Virus record (IMG/VR): IMGVR_UViG_3300015171_000001 | Span: 93,281 to 157,280 of that record | Source of the DNA: a virus | Direction: 5' to 3' (one strand) | DNA length: 64,000 nt | Shown: piece after piece, positions 1-9,937 of the stretch | Layout of the letters: each line of letters opens with the position of its first letter | Position numbering within the stretch: position 1 is the stretch's first letter | Program-made: the position numbers and the translations under genes | Notes under the pieces: model-generated | The model's input: the letters and a program-made list of their open reading frames with translations, nothing else | Databases searched by the model: none | What the model was told of the DNA's origin: nothing

Positions 1-1626
1 AATTATAAAATACAAATTCAAAATGTTAAATTGGCTGGTCAAGTTCCAGGAAGTGATTATGGATTATTTGATCTTGTTGTGCGATCTTTTACAGATACAG
101 ACAGAAGACCATATGTACTTGAAAGATATTCTAATTTATCATTAGATCCATCTTCAGTAAATTATATCGCAAGAAGAATTGGAGATTCTTATAGTTCAAT
201 TGACTATAATGGAAAAATTTTACAATTTGGTACATATAATAATCAAAGTAAATATGTGAGAGTTGAAATGACTGTTTCTCCAATTCCAGTAACAGCAGTT
301 CCTTATGGATTCGATTCTTATGCAAGTCCTATTGGTGGTCAATATGCACATTCAATTCCATTGATGACATATACAAGTGCAAGTATTTATTCTAAACAAC
401 CAGGAAAATATTCAAGTGGTATTGTTTTTCAACCTGCACCTGCTGGTGCTGATGCAGAATTATCCGCATTATATCCTGATGGTACTTCTCAAGGGGCTGA
501 ATTAGATAACTTACAATATTTTGCACCAATTCCAGAAAATTCAGTAACAGGAAATAATTATTTTGATTTAAATGATTTCTGTGGAATTCCTGCTGTATAT
601 AGTCCGTCTAATGAAAGTACTAATATATTGATGAGAAATTTCACATTAGGATTTCAACAAGGATTTGACGGGGGTTCTCCTTCTATTCCTAAATTATTAG
701 GAAATGATATTCTTCCTTCAAATACACAAGGATTAGACTGTACCTCAATTGTTTCCAGTGGAAGCGTTGCTTATAAAAATTGTTTAGATGCATTGTCAAA
801 TGCAGATGAATTTGATATTAACTTATTAGCTACACCAGGAATTCTTTATAACTTACATCCGCATGTTGTAAACTTGGGGGTTAACATTTGTGAAAATCGT
901 GGAGATGCATTTTATATCTTTGATATTTATGCAAATCAAACTGCTGGTGGAAACTCAATTGATAATGTTGTTTCTACTGCGGCTGAATTTGATACTAATT
1001 ATGCAGCTACTTATTATCCTTGGATTAAAATAGTTGATACAAACACAAACCAAATAATAACAGTTCCTCCTTCAGTTGTGATGCCTTCTATTTACGCACA
1101 AAATGATAAAGTTGCTAATGAATGGAATGCACCTGCTGGTTTAAATCGTGGTGGAATTACTCAGGCTGTTGGTGTTGTTGATAGATTGACACAAACAGAT
1201 CGTGATACATTATATGATGGCAGAGTTAATCCAATTGCTTCTTTTCCAGGAACTGGAATTGTTGCGTGGGGTCAAAAAACTCTTCAAGTATTGCCAAGTG
1301 CTCTTGATAGAGTAAATGTAAGAAGATTGTTGATTGCTCTTAAAAAGTTCATTGCAAGTTCTTCAAAGTATTTGTTATTTGAACAAAATGTCGCAACTAC
1401 AAGAAATAAATTCTTAAGTATTGTTAATCCTTATCTTGAAAGTGTTGTGCAACGTAATGGTTTATACGCATTCAGAGTTCAAATGGATGCCAATAATAAT
1501 ACGGCTGCATTAATAGATCAAAATATATTATATGGTAACATATTTTTACAGCCAACCAAATCCATAGAAATAATTTTACTTGATTTCCGTGTACTTCCTA
1601 GTGGAGCCGTGTTCCCAAATGACTAA
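1..1626 (+). CDS. 18: Tail sheath protein (T4 gp18-like), 5' end outside window
   Basis: Contractile tail sheath subunit, which polymerises round the tail tube and contracts to drive it into the cell. The reading frame is open to base 1, so the gene starts upstream; the TTG at 31 is only the first in-window start-like codon. Residues counted from 31 include a Ser/Tyr/Asn-rich surface domain. The last ~200 residues are typical of the conserved sheath C-terminus: a segment with LNRGGITQAVGV, then RLTQTDRDTLYDGRVNPI, then GIVAWGQKTL, then RVNVRRLLIALKKFI, ending in a beta strand IEIILLDFRVLPSG. The GxxxWGxKTL and VRRL features are hallmarks of the family. A hairpin terminator follows closely. 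Unlike T4, the tail-tube gene is not next door but lies about 18.7 kb downstream. Confidence 0.93.
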   Translation, partial: NYKIQIQNVKLAGQVPGSDYGLFDLVVRSFTDTDRRPYVLERYSNLSLDPSSVNYIARRIGDSYSSIDYNGKILQFGTYNNQSKYVRVEMTVSPIPVTAVPYGFDSYASPIGGQYAHSIPLMTYTSASIYSKQPGKYSSGIVFQPAPAGADAELSALYPDGTSQGAELDNLQYFAPIPENSVTGNNYFDLNDFCGIPAVYSPSNESTNILMRNFTLGFQQGFDGGSPSIPKLLGNDILPSNTQGLDCTSIVSSGSVAYKNCLDALSNADEFDINLLATPGILYNLHPHVVNLGVNICENRGDAFYIFDIYANQTAGGNSIDNVVSTAAEFDTNYAATYYPWIKIVDTNTNQIITVPPSVVMPSIYAQNDKVANEWNAPAGLNRGGITQAVGVVDRLTQTDRDTLYDGRVNPIASFPGTGIVAWGQKTLQVLPSALDRVNVRRLLIALKKFIASSSKYLLFEQNVATTRNKFLSIVNPYLESVVQRNGLYAFRVQMDANNNTAALIDQNILYGNIFLQPTKSIEIILLDFRVLPSGAVFPND

Positions 1627-1645
1627 TAATCAATAACTTATAAAC

Positions 1646-1677
1646 AAAAATGGAAACTGTAAAAAGTTTCCATTTTT
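1646..1677 (+). terminator. Intrinsic terminator after tail sheath gene
   Basis: A 13-bp perfect stem (AAAAATGGAAACT / AGTTTCCATTTTT) with a 6-nt loop begins 20 nt after the sheath stop codon. Its 3' arm ends in T5, giving a hairpin plus U-tract. Confidence 0.8.
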
Positions 1678-1722
1678 GTATATTAGTGGATATATTACAA
1701 ATTTATCCATATATGTAAATGT

Positions 1723-2576
1723 GTGGACAAATTACATATATTAAAAGAAGTTTTAGAAAAAAATAAAGAATGTTTTTGGATTGTGTTAAAATCTCACCAT
1801 CCTTTATTATTTAATGAAATCAACGATTTGTCTGGAAAAAATTTTTCGGAAAAAGTATATAAATTTTTAAATAATAATATCATTCCAAAATGTGAGTGTT
1901 GTGGCGGTAATTCTTCTTTTTTAAGTTTATATAAAGGATATTTAAAATATTGTTCTAATAAATGTAGAGGAAAGACGCAAACACAAAATGCGCAAAAAAC
2001 ATTAAATTGTGTTTTTTGTGGTAAAGAATTTTCAAAATTAAATTCAAGAAAAAACATAACTTGTTCTATTGAGTGTGCTAAAAATCATAGTGCTTCTAAA
2101 TCAGTTAGAGATGTGTGTGTAATTAAACAAAAAGAAACAGTATTACAAAAGTATGGGGTTGATCATTTTTCAAAAACAAAAATGTTTTCAGAAAAATTAA
2201 AAAATACAAAATTAATAAGATATGACGACGAAAACTATGTAAATTTTGTTAAAGCAAAAGAAACAAAATTGATTAAATATGGAAATGCTAATTTTAATAA
2301 TAGAGAAAAATCAAATAAGACCTGTTTAAAAAAATATAATGTTGACAGTGTTAGTAAAATTCCAGAAGTAAGAAAAAAAGCAGAAACAACAATGATGCTT
2401 AAATATGGAATTCATTGTGGATTATGCTTACTAATGCAGTTGTTCATTTAACTTCCAAGGAAATTTGGGCTAAAGATAAAAATCGTGTGAAATTATTAGA
2501 ATCCAAAGGATATAATGTAAATATTATATGGGAGGATCATAATAATGAAAGTTTAAGACAATTTGATTTAATTTGA
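1723..2576 (+). pseudogene. Decayed homing-endonuclease-like gene (catalytic part deleted, frameshifted)
   Basis: From a GTG at 1723, 242 codons encode an N-terminal Zn-finger region (CECCGG at ~57, CSNKC at ~77, CVFCGK, CSIEC). This is followed by degenerate repeats of the type KYGVDHFSK, KYGNANFNN and KYNVDSVSK, as seen in phage free-standing endonucleases; the minus-strand gene at 18750-20243 has the same layout. The frame terminates at 2451. In another frame (0 relative to base 3), about 2436-2576 encodes HLTSKEIWAKDKNR, then LLESKGYNVNIIWED, then a stop. That is the typical C-terminal end of VSR-like endonucleases. The nuclease core between is missing, so I read this as a deletion/frameshift remnant. 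Whether the 242-aa product is still made is unknown. Confidence 0.75.
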
Positions 2577-2594
2577 TCTAATATAAAATTAAAA

Positions 2595-2604
2595 TATATT
2601 TATA
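2595..2604 (+). promoter_or_regulatory. AT-rich promoter-like motif TATATTTATA
   Basis: TATATTTATA lies 18 nt before the ATG of the 2623 gene. The same or near-same decamer precedes several other late-type genes (4296, 13320, 21400, 24269, 33195, 50558). No -35 box is evident. Confidence 0.4.
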
Positions 2605-2622
2605 TACTAATTACAAAAAACA

Positions 2623-3168
2623 ATGATTACTTCGAACAATCCAATAGACACATCAGTTTCCAGTTTCAAAATGATTGCAAGTCCACTTGGTGGGGATTTG
2701 TTTCCTATTTTGAGTCAAATTACTGGGAGCGATTGGCAAAATTATAGTATTAGATATATTGATTTACATGATGCAATATTATCATCTGTTACATCTTCTA
2801 TTGTTACTGGTTCTATTCAAAATGCTGTCAGTGCGAGTTATGCGGTTTTTTCAAGGACATCAAATTCTTCTAGTTTTTCTACAAATTCACAAACAGCATC
2901 AATTTCAATTACATCGAGTTATGCATTGACTGCGAGTGGTTTTACAAATAGATCATATAATGCTTCTATTGGTGATGGTACAAGTCAAACATTTGTATTG
3001 GGTCATAATTTAGGGACAAATAGTTTATTATATTCTATGTATGATGTAACTTCTTCACAAGCTGTAATACCGAGTTTAACATTTACAGACAATAATAATG
3101 CTTCTTTACATTTTTCTAGTGTCCCCGCCGCAAATCAATACAGCATTGTTTTATTTAAACCAATTTAA
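2623..3168 (+). CDS. Small fibre-associated structural protein
   Basis: A 181-residue Ser/Thr-rich protein. Its centre contains the SASYAVFSRTS and ITSSYALTASG type of motif that is repeated dozens of times in the 1397-aa fibre protein at 4309, which suggests a shared beta-structured fibre fold or a co-assembling partner. The C-terminal ~70 residues (TSQTFVLGHNLGTNSLLYSMYD, read in two halves, to the final IVLFKPI) resemble a small beta-sandwich tip domain. That resemblance is inference; I do not recognise a named family. It sits between the endonuclease scar and the metallopeptidase-like gene, which starts 2 nt after its stop. Confidence 0.6.
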   Translation: MITSNNPIDTSVSSFKMIASPLGGDLFPILSQITGSDWQNYSIRYIDLHDAILSSVTSSIVTGSIQNAVSASYAVFSRTSNSSSFSTNSQTASISITSSYALTASGFTNRSYNASIGDGTSQTFVLGHNLGTNSLLYSMYDVTSSQAVIPSLTFTDNNNASLHFSSVPAANQYSIVLFKPI

Positions 3169-3170
3169 TT

Positions 3171-4271
3171 ATGTTATTAGAATCTTTATCAGAATATAAT
3201 AAAAATTGTATTTCTAGATTTTGTTCATATTGTTTTAAAACTTTAAAGATTGAAAATCCTTGTAAAGTAATAATGTGTTCAGAAACTCCTAGTAAAACTA
3301 GTTTTGCATATTATGACCCGAACAACAAATCTTTAAAAGTTTCTTATAAAAATAGAAATTTGGCAGATGTTTTAAGAAGTATTGCCCACGAAATTGTTCA
3401 TTATAAACAAGATTTATTGGGAATATTACATGAGAAGAGTGGAATTACAGGAAGTAAACACGAGAATCAAGCAAATTCTCTTGCCGGAATTTTAATGAGA
3501 AATTGGGCTAAAAAAGATCCTACTATATTTAAAACATTATTATCTGAATCAAATTCTGGTATTCAATCTAATGAAAAATATTCCAAAATAAAAGAATTAA
3601 TAAAGCAAGAAGTAATTCAAGTATTAAAAATTCTTCCACAGAACGAATCATTTTACAATTTAAAAAAAAAGAATAAACAATATTCAGATATAATAGATGG
3701 GGAAGTTGGGTTAAAAGTAAAAGTTATTGATAGAGTTGTAAATTTTTATATTGTCGTTGAATTTGTTGATAATTTAAAATTGACCGACGATAATTTTATT
3801 TCTGGAATGTATTATGGAAAAGGAAATTCTATTTATTTAAAAATAAAAGCATATAATCCAGAAAGTAAAATATTTAAAGATGATATGTCTGCGATGGTTA
3901 TTGGTGGGAAAAATTATTCTAAGTTTTTAAATTTAACTCCAAGAGATGTTATTTCCTCAAAAACATTGGAAAAAGTAACAGATCACGAAACAGTACATTA
4001 TTTTAATGATAAAATAAATAAAGTGGATCATTCTAATGTTAAACCCCAAGACATAAATTCAAAATACAAATATCTTTCTGAACCAGAAGAAATTCTTGCA
4101 TATACTGCACAATTGGTAAATGATATTAAAAATTCACACGAGAAAACATTAGAAGATTTTCTTAAAAAATCCTCGTGGTGGTTAGAATATGAAAAAGAAG
4201 TTTTTCCAAAAAATCCAAAAATTAGAAGTAAAATGTTATCAAAATTAGCAAATGCATGGAATGCTAAATAA
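3171..4271 (+). CDS. Protein with two tandem HExxH metallopeptidase-like domains
   Basis: 366 residues. The first domain carries H73-E-I-V-H77 with a downstream Glu (E98 in KHENQAN). The second carries H272-E-T-V-H276 with a downstream acidic helix (SEPEEILAYTAQL, E307). Both fit the gluzincin pattern HExxH plus a distal Glu zinc ligand, so the protein looks like a duplication of a small zinc peptidase domain joined by a Lys/Glu-rich linker. The N-terminus MLLESLSE contains an LxE tripeptide like the sites cut by T4 prohead protease, so packaging in the capsid is possible (inference). Context is late structural genes. Substrate unknown; a cell-wall or virion-processing role is only a guess. 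Confidence 0.6.
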   Translation: MLLESLSEYNKNCISRFCSYCFKTLKIENPCKVIMCSETPSKTSFAYYDPNNKSLKVSYKNRNLADVLRSIAHEIVHYKQDLLGILHEKSGITGSKHENQANSLAGILMRNWAKKDPTIFKTLLSESNSGIQSNEKYSKIKELIKQEVIQVLKILPQNESFYNLKKKNKQYSDIIDGEVGLKVKVIDRVVNFYIVVEFVDNLKLTDDNFISGMYYGKGNSIYLKIKAYNPESKIFKDDMSAMVIGGKNYSKFLNLTPRDVISSKTLEKVTDHETVHYFNDKINKVDHSNVKPQDINSKYKYLSEPEEILAYTAQLVNDIKNSHEKTLEDFLKKSSWWLEYEKEVFPKNPKIRSKMLSKLANAWNAK

Positions 4272-4295
4272 ATCAATTTCTAAATAATATTTCAT

Positions 4296-4305
4296 TATAT
4301 TTATA
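4296..4305 (+). promoter_or_regulatory. AT-rich promoter-like motif before fibre gene
   Basis: TATATTTATA ends 3 nt before the ATG at 4309. If the first six bases (TATATT) act as a -10 box, transcription would start at or next to the start codon, giving a leaderless mRNA. No Shine-Dalgarno sequence is present. Confidence 0.4.
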
Positions 4306-4308
4306 GTT

Positions 4309-7300
4309 ATGTCGATTTATATTCCAAATCAAACAACTATTGCTGGAAACCTTACTGTACAAGGAAGTATTACTGCCTCATATATTCAAGGCACAGCTTC
4401 TTATGTACAAGGAACATCTTCATATTCAACTATTGCTAATTCAGCATCATACGCATCCAGTAGTACATTGTCACAGACATCATCATATGCTTTAAATGCT
4501 GTTGGTTTAAATTCAGGAAGTTTTACAGGATCATTTACAGGATCAATATTAGGAACATCGAGTTTTTCAAATTCTTCTAGTTATGCTTTCAATTCAAATT
4601 TATCACAAACTTCTAGTTATAATTTAAATTCTATTTCGTCAAGTTATTCACTAAATTCAACGACTGCATCTTATGCATTAAATGCAGTAGGTTTAAATAG
4701 TGGATCATTCACTGGAAGTTTTTCGGGTAGTTTATTAGGAACATCTAGTTATTCATTATTATCTTTAAGTAGCAGCTATGCTTCTAGTTCTACTATTTCC
4801 CAAACGGCTTCTTATGTTTTAAATTCAATAAGTGCATCTTATTCACAAAATGCATTAACAGCTTCATACGCTCTTAATGCCATTGGATTAAATTCAGGCT
4901 CATTTACTGGTTCTTTCATAGGATCATTATTGGGAACATCTTCTTACTCAACTATTGCCAATTCTTCGTCTTATGCATCTAGTTCCACATTATCGCAAAC
5001 TTCTAGTTATGCATTAAATGCTATTGGGCTAAATACTGGGAGTTTTACAGGATCGTTTACTGGAAGTTTATTAGGATCTAGTTCATATGCATTAAATTCC
5101 AATAATAGCATAACTGCATCATATGCATCTAGTTCTATTTCTTCATCATTTTCGCAAACATCTTCATATACTAATGGAGGGGCAACGACAGGAAGTAATT
5201 CGTTTGTTGGAAATCAAACAATAACAGGAAATTTAAATGTTATTGGGACGGCATCTATATCTGTAATTTATACAAATTATATAACAGCGTCTACTGAGTA
5301 CAGTACGGGTTCAAATATTTTTGGAAATAGTCAAGCAAATACACATCAATTTACTGGAAGTGTATACATCACTGGAAGTTTAACTTCACCAAATATTACC
5401 GGATCTTTATTAGGAACATCTAGTTATGCAACTTTTTCAAATTCTTCAAGTTATGCTTCCAGTTCTACATTATCACAAACTTCTAGTTATAATTTAAATT
5501 CAGTAAGTTCATCATTTTCTACAACGGCATCTTATGCATTAAATGCTGTGGGTTTAAATTCAGGAAGTTTTACGGGATCATTTACAGGAAGTATTAATGG
5601 TTCAAGCTCTTATTCATCAAATTCTAACAATAGCATAAGTTCGTCGTTTGCATCGAGTTCTATATCTTCGTCATATACAGCAACCGCCTCAATTTCTTAT
5701 AATGTTAGTGGTAGTGGAACTGGTTCATTTACAGGATCGTTTTCTGGAACGCATACGGGGTCATATACTGGTTCTTATACAGGCTCATTTACGGGAAGTT
5801 TCACAGGATCTTTATCCGGCACTTCTTCATATTCTATTACATCTTCTTATGCATTAAATGCTGTGGGTTTAAATTCAGGAAGTTTTACTGGTAGTTTTAC
5901 TGGTTCTCACACAGGAAGTTTTAATGGATCAATGACGGGAAGTCATACAGGATCATTTACCGGATCTTATACTGGATCTTTTATTGGAAATCACACTGGA
6001 TCATATACAGGAAGTTTTAATGGATTAATGTCTGGAAGTTCAACTGGTTCTTTTACGGGATCTTATACTGGTAGTTTTACGGGAAGTTTTCTAGGAACCT
6101 CTTCATTTTCTTTAGTTGCCGGTAATTCAACAACATCATCCTATGCTTTAAATGCTGTCGGTTTAAATACTGGAAGTTTTACTGGGTCATTTACTGGATC
6201 TTTATTAGGATCTAGTTCTTATTCATTAAATTCTAATAATAGCATAAGTTCAAGTTATGCATCGAGTTCAGTATCTTCTTCATTTTCACAAACCTCGTCT
6301 ATTGGTTATAATGTTAGTGGAAGTGGAACGGGGTCATTTACAGGAAGTTTTACTGGAAGCTTTACTGGTATTATTACCGGATCATTACAAGGAACTTCAT
6401 CATTTTCATTTAATTCAGTTACTGCCTCTTATATATTAGGGGGAGCTACAGTTTCTTCTGCTTCTTATGCAACTTTCGCATCTAACGGAAGTGGCTCTTT
6501 TACTGGGTCTTTTTCTGGTTCTTTAACAGGAACATCTAGTTATGCAACGTTTGCAAATTCTGCATCATATGCATCTAGTTCTACATTGTCACAAACTTCC
6601 AGTTATAATTTAAATTCTGTAAGTTCGTCATATTCACAAACTTCTTCAACTTCTTCTTATGCATTAAATGCATTGAATTTAAATACAGGATCATTTACAG
6701 GAAGTTTCACCGGATCATTATTAGGAACATCTAGTTATTCAATAATATCTTTGAGTGGTAGTTATGCTTCCAGTAGTACATTATCACAAACTTCTAGTTA
6801 TAATTTAAATTCAGTATCAAGTTCTTTCTCAAATAATTCTATAAATAGCTTAACTTCTAGTTATGCATCAAGTTCAATATCTTCTTCATTTTCACAAACA
6901 TCATCAATTTCTTATAATGTTAGTGGAAGTGGATCGGGGTCGTTTACCGGAAGTTTTACAGGATCACTATTAGGAACTTCTTCTTATGCATTAAATTCTT
7001 TAACTTCTAGTTATTCAATTAATTCAACAACTGCGTCATATGCCTTAAATGGTGGCTCTAGTTCAACTGGAAGTTTTACTGGTTCATTTACTGGAAGTTT
7101 ATTAGGAACATCAAGTTATTCGTTAATATCTTTAAGTAGTAGTTACGCATCTAGTAGTACATTATCACAGACATCGTCATATGCTCTTAATGCAGTGGGA
7201 TTAAATAGTGGATCGTTTACTGGTTCATTTACTGGATCATTATTAGGATCTTCATCATATTCCATAACTTCTAGTTATTCTTCTACAAGCAATATATCAA

Positions 7301-8502
7301 ATACTGCCAGTTATAATTTAAATTCAATTAGTGCATCTTATTCACAAAATTCAGACACATCATCTTTTTCAAATAATTTATTTGTCTCTGGAAATTTATT
7401 TATATTAAATTCTTCTTCATTTGATAGCGGGTCGTTTATAACTGATGGAAGGGGAAATGTTTCAGGATCTTCATTTACAGGATCATTTAATGGAGTATTT
7501 ACTGGAAGTTTATTTGGCACATCCTCAAATTCAATTAGTGCATCATATTGTGTTAATTCTATAACAGCTTCTTATGCATTAAATTCTAATAATAGCATAA
7601 CTTCTAGCTATGCATCGAGTTCAATATCATCTTCTTTTTCACAAACAGCATCATATGTACTGAATGCAGTAGGTTTAAATAGTGGTTCTTTTACAGGAAG
7701 TTTTACTGGATCATTATTAGGTTCTTCAAGTTATTCAATAACAAGCGCATATTCATTAACTTCGAGCTATTTAAATACAACAATAATAGGAATTCAAGAT
7801 TTTATTGATTTATTAAGTACAGGATCTATTCTTGGTAATAACAATCAAATTATATCAAGTTCCTTATCAAATATTATTGGTTATAATAATTATATTTTAT
7901 TGTCTCCATCTAGTTCCACTATTGGATTTAATAATTCAATGAGTTTTGCGAGTAGGTCCTTCATAGTAGGAAATGGTAATAATATAAGTTCTGGAAGTAG
8001 TATTCATATATTTGGAAGTTCAAATAACATAACAACCGCAAGTAATTCTTATGTATTTGGACATAATATAACATTAACAAATATATCTAATTTAAATTAT
8101 TTTACTGGAAGTACGCGGTTGGATGGTGGAATGGTTAAAACCGATGGATTTGGAAATGTATCGGGATCATCTTTTACAGGTTCATTTAATGGAAATTTAA
8201 TAGGAACTGCCTCATATTCTAATTCATCAAGTTATGCATTCACATCTTCTTATGCATTAAATGCAGTGGGATTAAATACTGGCAGTTTTACTGGCAGTTT
8301 TACTGGATTAATGACTGGAAGTTATACAGGATCATTTACTGGATCATTCACGGGGTCTTTCACCGGAAGTTTATTGGGAACGGCTTCTTATGCATTAAAC
8401 TCTAATAATAGTACATCTTCTTCTTTTTCACAAACATCTAGTTATTTTATTAGTCAATCTATACTAAACAATAATGCAATGTATTACGCAATAGCCCTTT
8501 AA
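4309..8502 (+). CDS. Giant repetitive tail fibre / adhesin protein
   Basis: 1397 residues made almost entirely of Ser, Gly, Thr, Ala, Tyr and Asn. A unit of about 25-40 residues, built from SYALNAVGLNSGSFTGSF, GSLLGTSSYS and SYASSSTLSQTSSY, recurs more than ten times. In the middle (~residues 470-620) runs of TGSFTGSF/TGSYTGSF occur nearly uninterrupted. A segment at ~1155-1260 changes to GNNNQI, IGYNNYI, IGFNNSM, VGNGNNI and FGSSNNI, the spaced G-x-N-N pattern of YadA/trimeric-autotransporter head repeats. This suggests a long trimeric beta-structured fibre. No chaperone or lysin domain seen. The repeats invite length variation by recombination. Function as a host-recognition fibre is inference from composition and location. 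Confidence 0.75.
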   Translation: MSIYIPNQTTIAGNLTVQGSITASYIQGTASYVQGTSSYSTIANSASYASSSTLSQTSSYALNAVGLNSGSFTGSFTGSILGTSSFSNSSSYAFNSNLSQTSSYNLNSISSSYSLNSTTASYALNAVGLNSGSFTGSFSGSLLGTSSYSLLSLSSSYASSSTISQTASYVLNSISASYSQNALTASYALNAIGLNSGSFTGSFIGSLLGTSSYSTIANSSSYASSSTLSQTSSYALNAIGLNTGSFTGSFTGSLLGSSSYALNSNNSITASYASSSISSSFSQTSSYTNGGATTGSNSFVGNQTITGNLNVIGTASISVIYTNYITASTEYSTGSNIFGNSQANTHQFTGSVYITGSLTSPNITGSLLGTSSYATFSNSSSYASSSTLSQTSSYNLNSVSSSFSTTASYALNAVGLNSGSFTGSFTGSINGSSSYSSNSNNSISSSFASSSISSSYTATASISYNVSGSGTGSFTGSFSGTHTGSYTGSYTGSFTGSFTGSLSGTSSYSITSSYALNAVGLNSGSFTGSFTGSHTGSFNGSMTGSHTGSFTGSYTGSFIGNHTGSYTGSFNGLMSGSSTGSFTGSYTGSFTGSFLGTSSFSLVAGNSTTSSYALNAVGLNTGSFTGSFTGSLLGSSSYSLNSNNSISSSYASSSVSSSFSQTSSIGYNVSGSGTGSFTGSFTGSFTGIITGSLQGTSSFSFNSVTASYILGGATVSSASYATFASNGSGSFTGSFSGSLTGTSSYATFANSASYASSSTLSQTSSYNLNSVSSSYSQTSSTSSYALNALNLNTGSFTGSFTGSLLGTSSYSIISLSGSYASSSTLSQTSSYNLNSVSSSFSNNSINSLTSSYASSSISSSFSQTSSISYNVSGSGSGSFTGSFTGSLLGTSSYALNSLTSSYSINSTTASYALNGGSSSTGSFTGSFTGSLLGTSSYSLISLSSSYASSSTLSQTSSYALNAVGLNSGSFTGSFTGSLLGSSSYSITSSYSSTSNISNTASYNLNSISASYSQNSDTSSFSNNLFVSGNLFILNSSSFDSGSFITDGRGNVSGSSFTGSFNGVFTGSLFGTSSNSISASYCVNSITASYALNSNNSITSSYASSSISSSFSQTASYVLNAVGLNSGSFTGSFTGSLLGSSSYSITSAYSLTSSYLNTTIIGIQDFIDLLSTGSILGNNNQIISSSLSNIIGYNNYILLSPSSSTIGFNNSMSFASRSFIVGNGNNISSGSSIHIFGSSNNITTASNSYVFGHNITLTNISNLNYFTGSTRLDGGMVKTDGFGNVSGSSFTGSFNGNLIGTASYSNSSSYAFTSSYALNAVGLNTGSFTGSFTGLMTGSYTGSFTGSFTGSFTGSLLGTASYALNSNNSTSSSFSQTSSYFISQSILNNNAMYYAIAL
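4480..8400 (+). repeat. Degenerate coding repeats inside fibre gene
   Basis: Nucleotide repeats encoding SYALNAVGLN-SGSFTGSFTGS-LLGTSSYS recur across nearly the entire gene with many synonymous differences (gga/ggt/ggc, tca/tct/agt). The repeat is thus conserved at protein level more than at DNA level, which points to old duplications or selection against perfect DNA repeats. Confidence 0.8.
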
Positions 8503-8512
8503 AAATAAAAAT

Positions 8513-9937
8513 ATGAGAATCGTCATCAAAGATTATACCTTTAACAAAACATCAGGAACTATAACTTTCTCTGATTATACAACAATAACACAAGAAAATA
8601 TATTCTTAATTGTTGATGCTACAAATAATACAATAATATATCAAACTAATGCTAGTGGATTTGGTGGTACTGTTTCTGGTAATGTATTAACATTAATATA
8701 TAATACAAATACATCTGCATTCAATAACACAGACAAATTACAAATTTTTTATGAAGACACCACACCAGTGCAGCTTGTTAGTGGATCTTCGAGTGTTGTA
8801 ATAAAAAACACTCAGCCAGATGGCACGGAAAATGGGTTGCTTGTCAGACCTACAGGAAATACAAGGACTGTTACAGGGTCTTTAACAAATGGACAATTTT
8901 TGCAAATTGCTACTGCGGATTTGGGTGGATTGGGAATAAATGTCAACGGATTGACTGGGTCTCTTTCTGTTTCAGCATCGGTAGACAGTATTAATTTTTC
9001 TTCACTTGGATTATTTTCTTTTTCTGGAGGAACGGGATCAGCTATAATATCGTTAAATGGAAATTACGAATGTTCCATTGGAAATACAAAAGTTGTACAA
9101 ATTACAGCAGATAATGTTACCGGATCTGTCAACTTAACAATGGTTGATACTCTATGGTCAAGACTTACAAAAGTATATCAATCCACTGCTGCTAATTTAC
9201 AAACTGTTTCTTGGTTGTCTGATAGCTCTGGGAAGGGGATTACTAGTAATAGTGGATCATTAAATGTTTTTGTCAGCGGATCTATATTAGCAGCAAATGC
9301 TGCACAAGAAAATGGAAATTTGGCACTTATATTATCCGCATCAAATCAAAGTACTTCTTCTTTATTTCAAATATCATCTTCATTATCTAGTCTTGTTGGA
9401 TTAAATAATATATATGGACAAAAACAAATGGTTAGTAGCAGTGCTGTCGTTATTGCTTCTGATCAAACCCCAATATCTATATCAACAGTATCTACGGCGT
9501 CGTCATTTACTCCGTTAATAACTAGTGGATCTGCATACACTGCCAATCAATTATGTGGATCGGGATCTATGTTATTCACAAATGTCATAAGAAATAATTC
9601 CGGTCTATTAGAATCTATTTATATTAATTGCAAATCTGTACAAACCACCGGACTTAAATTTTATGCATTTAATTCAAATCCGTCCAGCACAACCTGGAAT
9701 GATAAAAGTGCGCCTTCAATTAATGCGGCAGATTTTAATAAATTAATAGGGGTTTATTCTTTAAGTAGTCCAGATAGCGGATTAGGAACTCATACAAATT
9801 ATTGTTTAGACGGTATTGGAAAATCTTTTTATATTTCAGGAAGTACATCATTATATGGTGTTTTAGTTGTGACAGGAACTCCTACATTTTTTAGTACATC
9901 AGATTTAATAATAACTCTAAATATAGTAGAAGATTGA
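8513..9937 (+). CDS. Tail-fibre-region structural protein
   Basis: 474 residues, rich in Ser/Thr/Gly beta strands. The N-terminal ~90 residues (MRIVIKDYTFNKTSGTITF ... FYEDTTP) form an apparent small beta domain that may bind a baseplate or fibre partner. The middle (~110-230) has the pattern of phage surface beta-sandwiches: TGNTRTVTGSLTNGQFL, DLGGLGINVNGLTGSL, GGTGSAIISLNGNYEC. The C-terminal ~150 residues form another beta-rich domain (LCGSGSMLFTNVIRNNSG, GTHTNYCLDGIGKSFYISG). No named family recognised. It starts 10 nt after the fibre gene and ends 3 nt before the next gene, so it is probably co-transcribed with them. Confidence 0.6.
   Translation: MRIVIKDYTFNKTSGTITFSDYTTITQENIFLIVDATNNTIIYQTNASGFGGTVSGNVLTLIYNTNTSAFNNTDKLQIFYEDTTPVQLVSGSSSVVIKNTQPDGTENGLLVRPTGNTRTVTGSLTNGQFLQIATADLGGLGINVNGLTGSLSVSASVDSINFSSLGLFSFSGGTGSAIISLNGNYECSIGNTKVVQITADNVTGSVNLTMVDTLWSRLTKVYQSTAANLQTVSWLSDSSGKGITSNSGSLNVFVSGSILAANAAQENGNLALILSASNQSTSSLFQISSSLSSLVGLNNIYGQKQMVSSSAVVIASDQTPISISTVSTASSFTPLITSGSAYTANQLCGSGSMLFTNVIRNNSGLLESIYINCKSVQTTGLKFYAFNSNPSSTTWNDKSAPSINAADFNKLIGVYSLSSPDSGLGTHTNYCLDGIGKSFYISGSTSLYGVLVVTGTPTFFSTSDLIITLNIVED

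Noticed and set aside
5648-6439. Additional + frames inside the fibre gene
   Set aside because: Out-of-frame readings of the fibre repeats, no own start signals, His/Leu-rich artefacts of the repeat.
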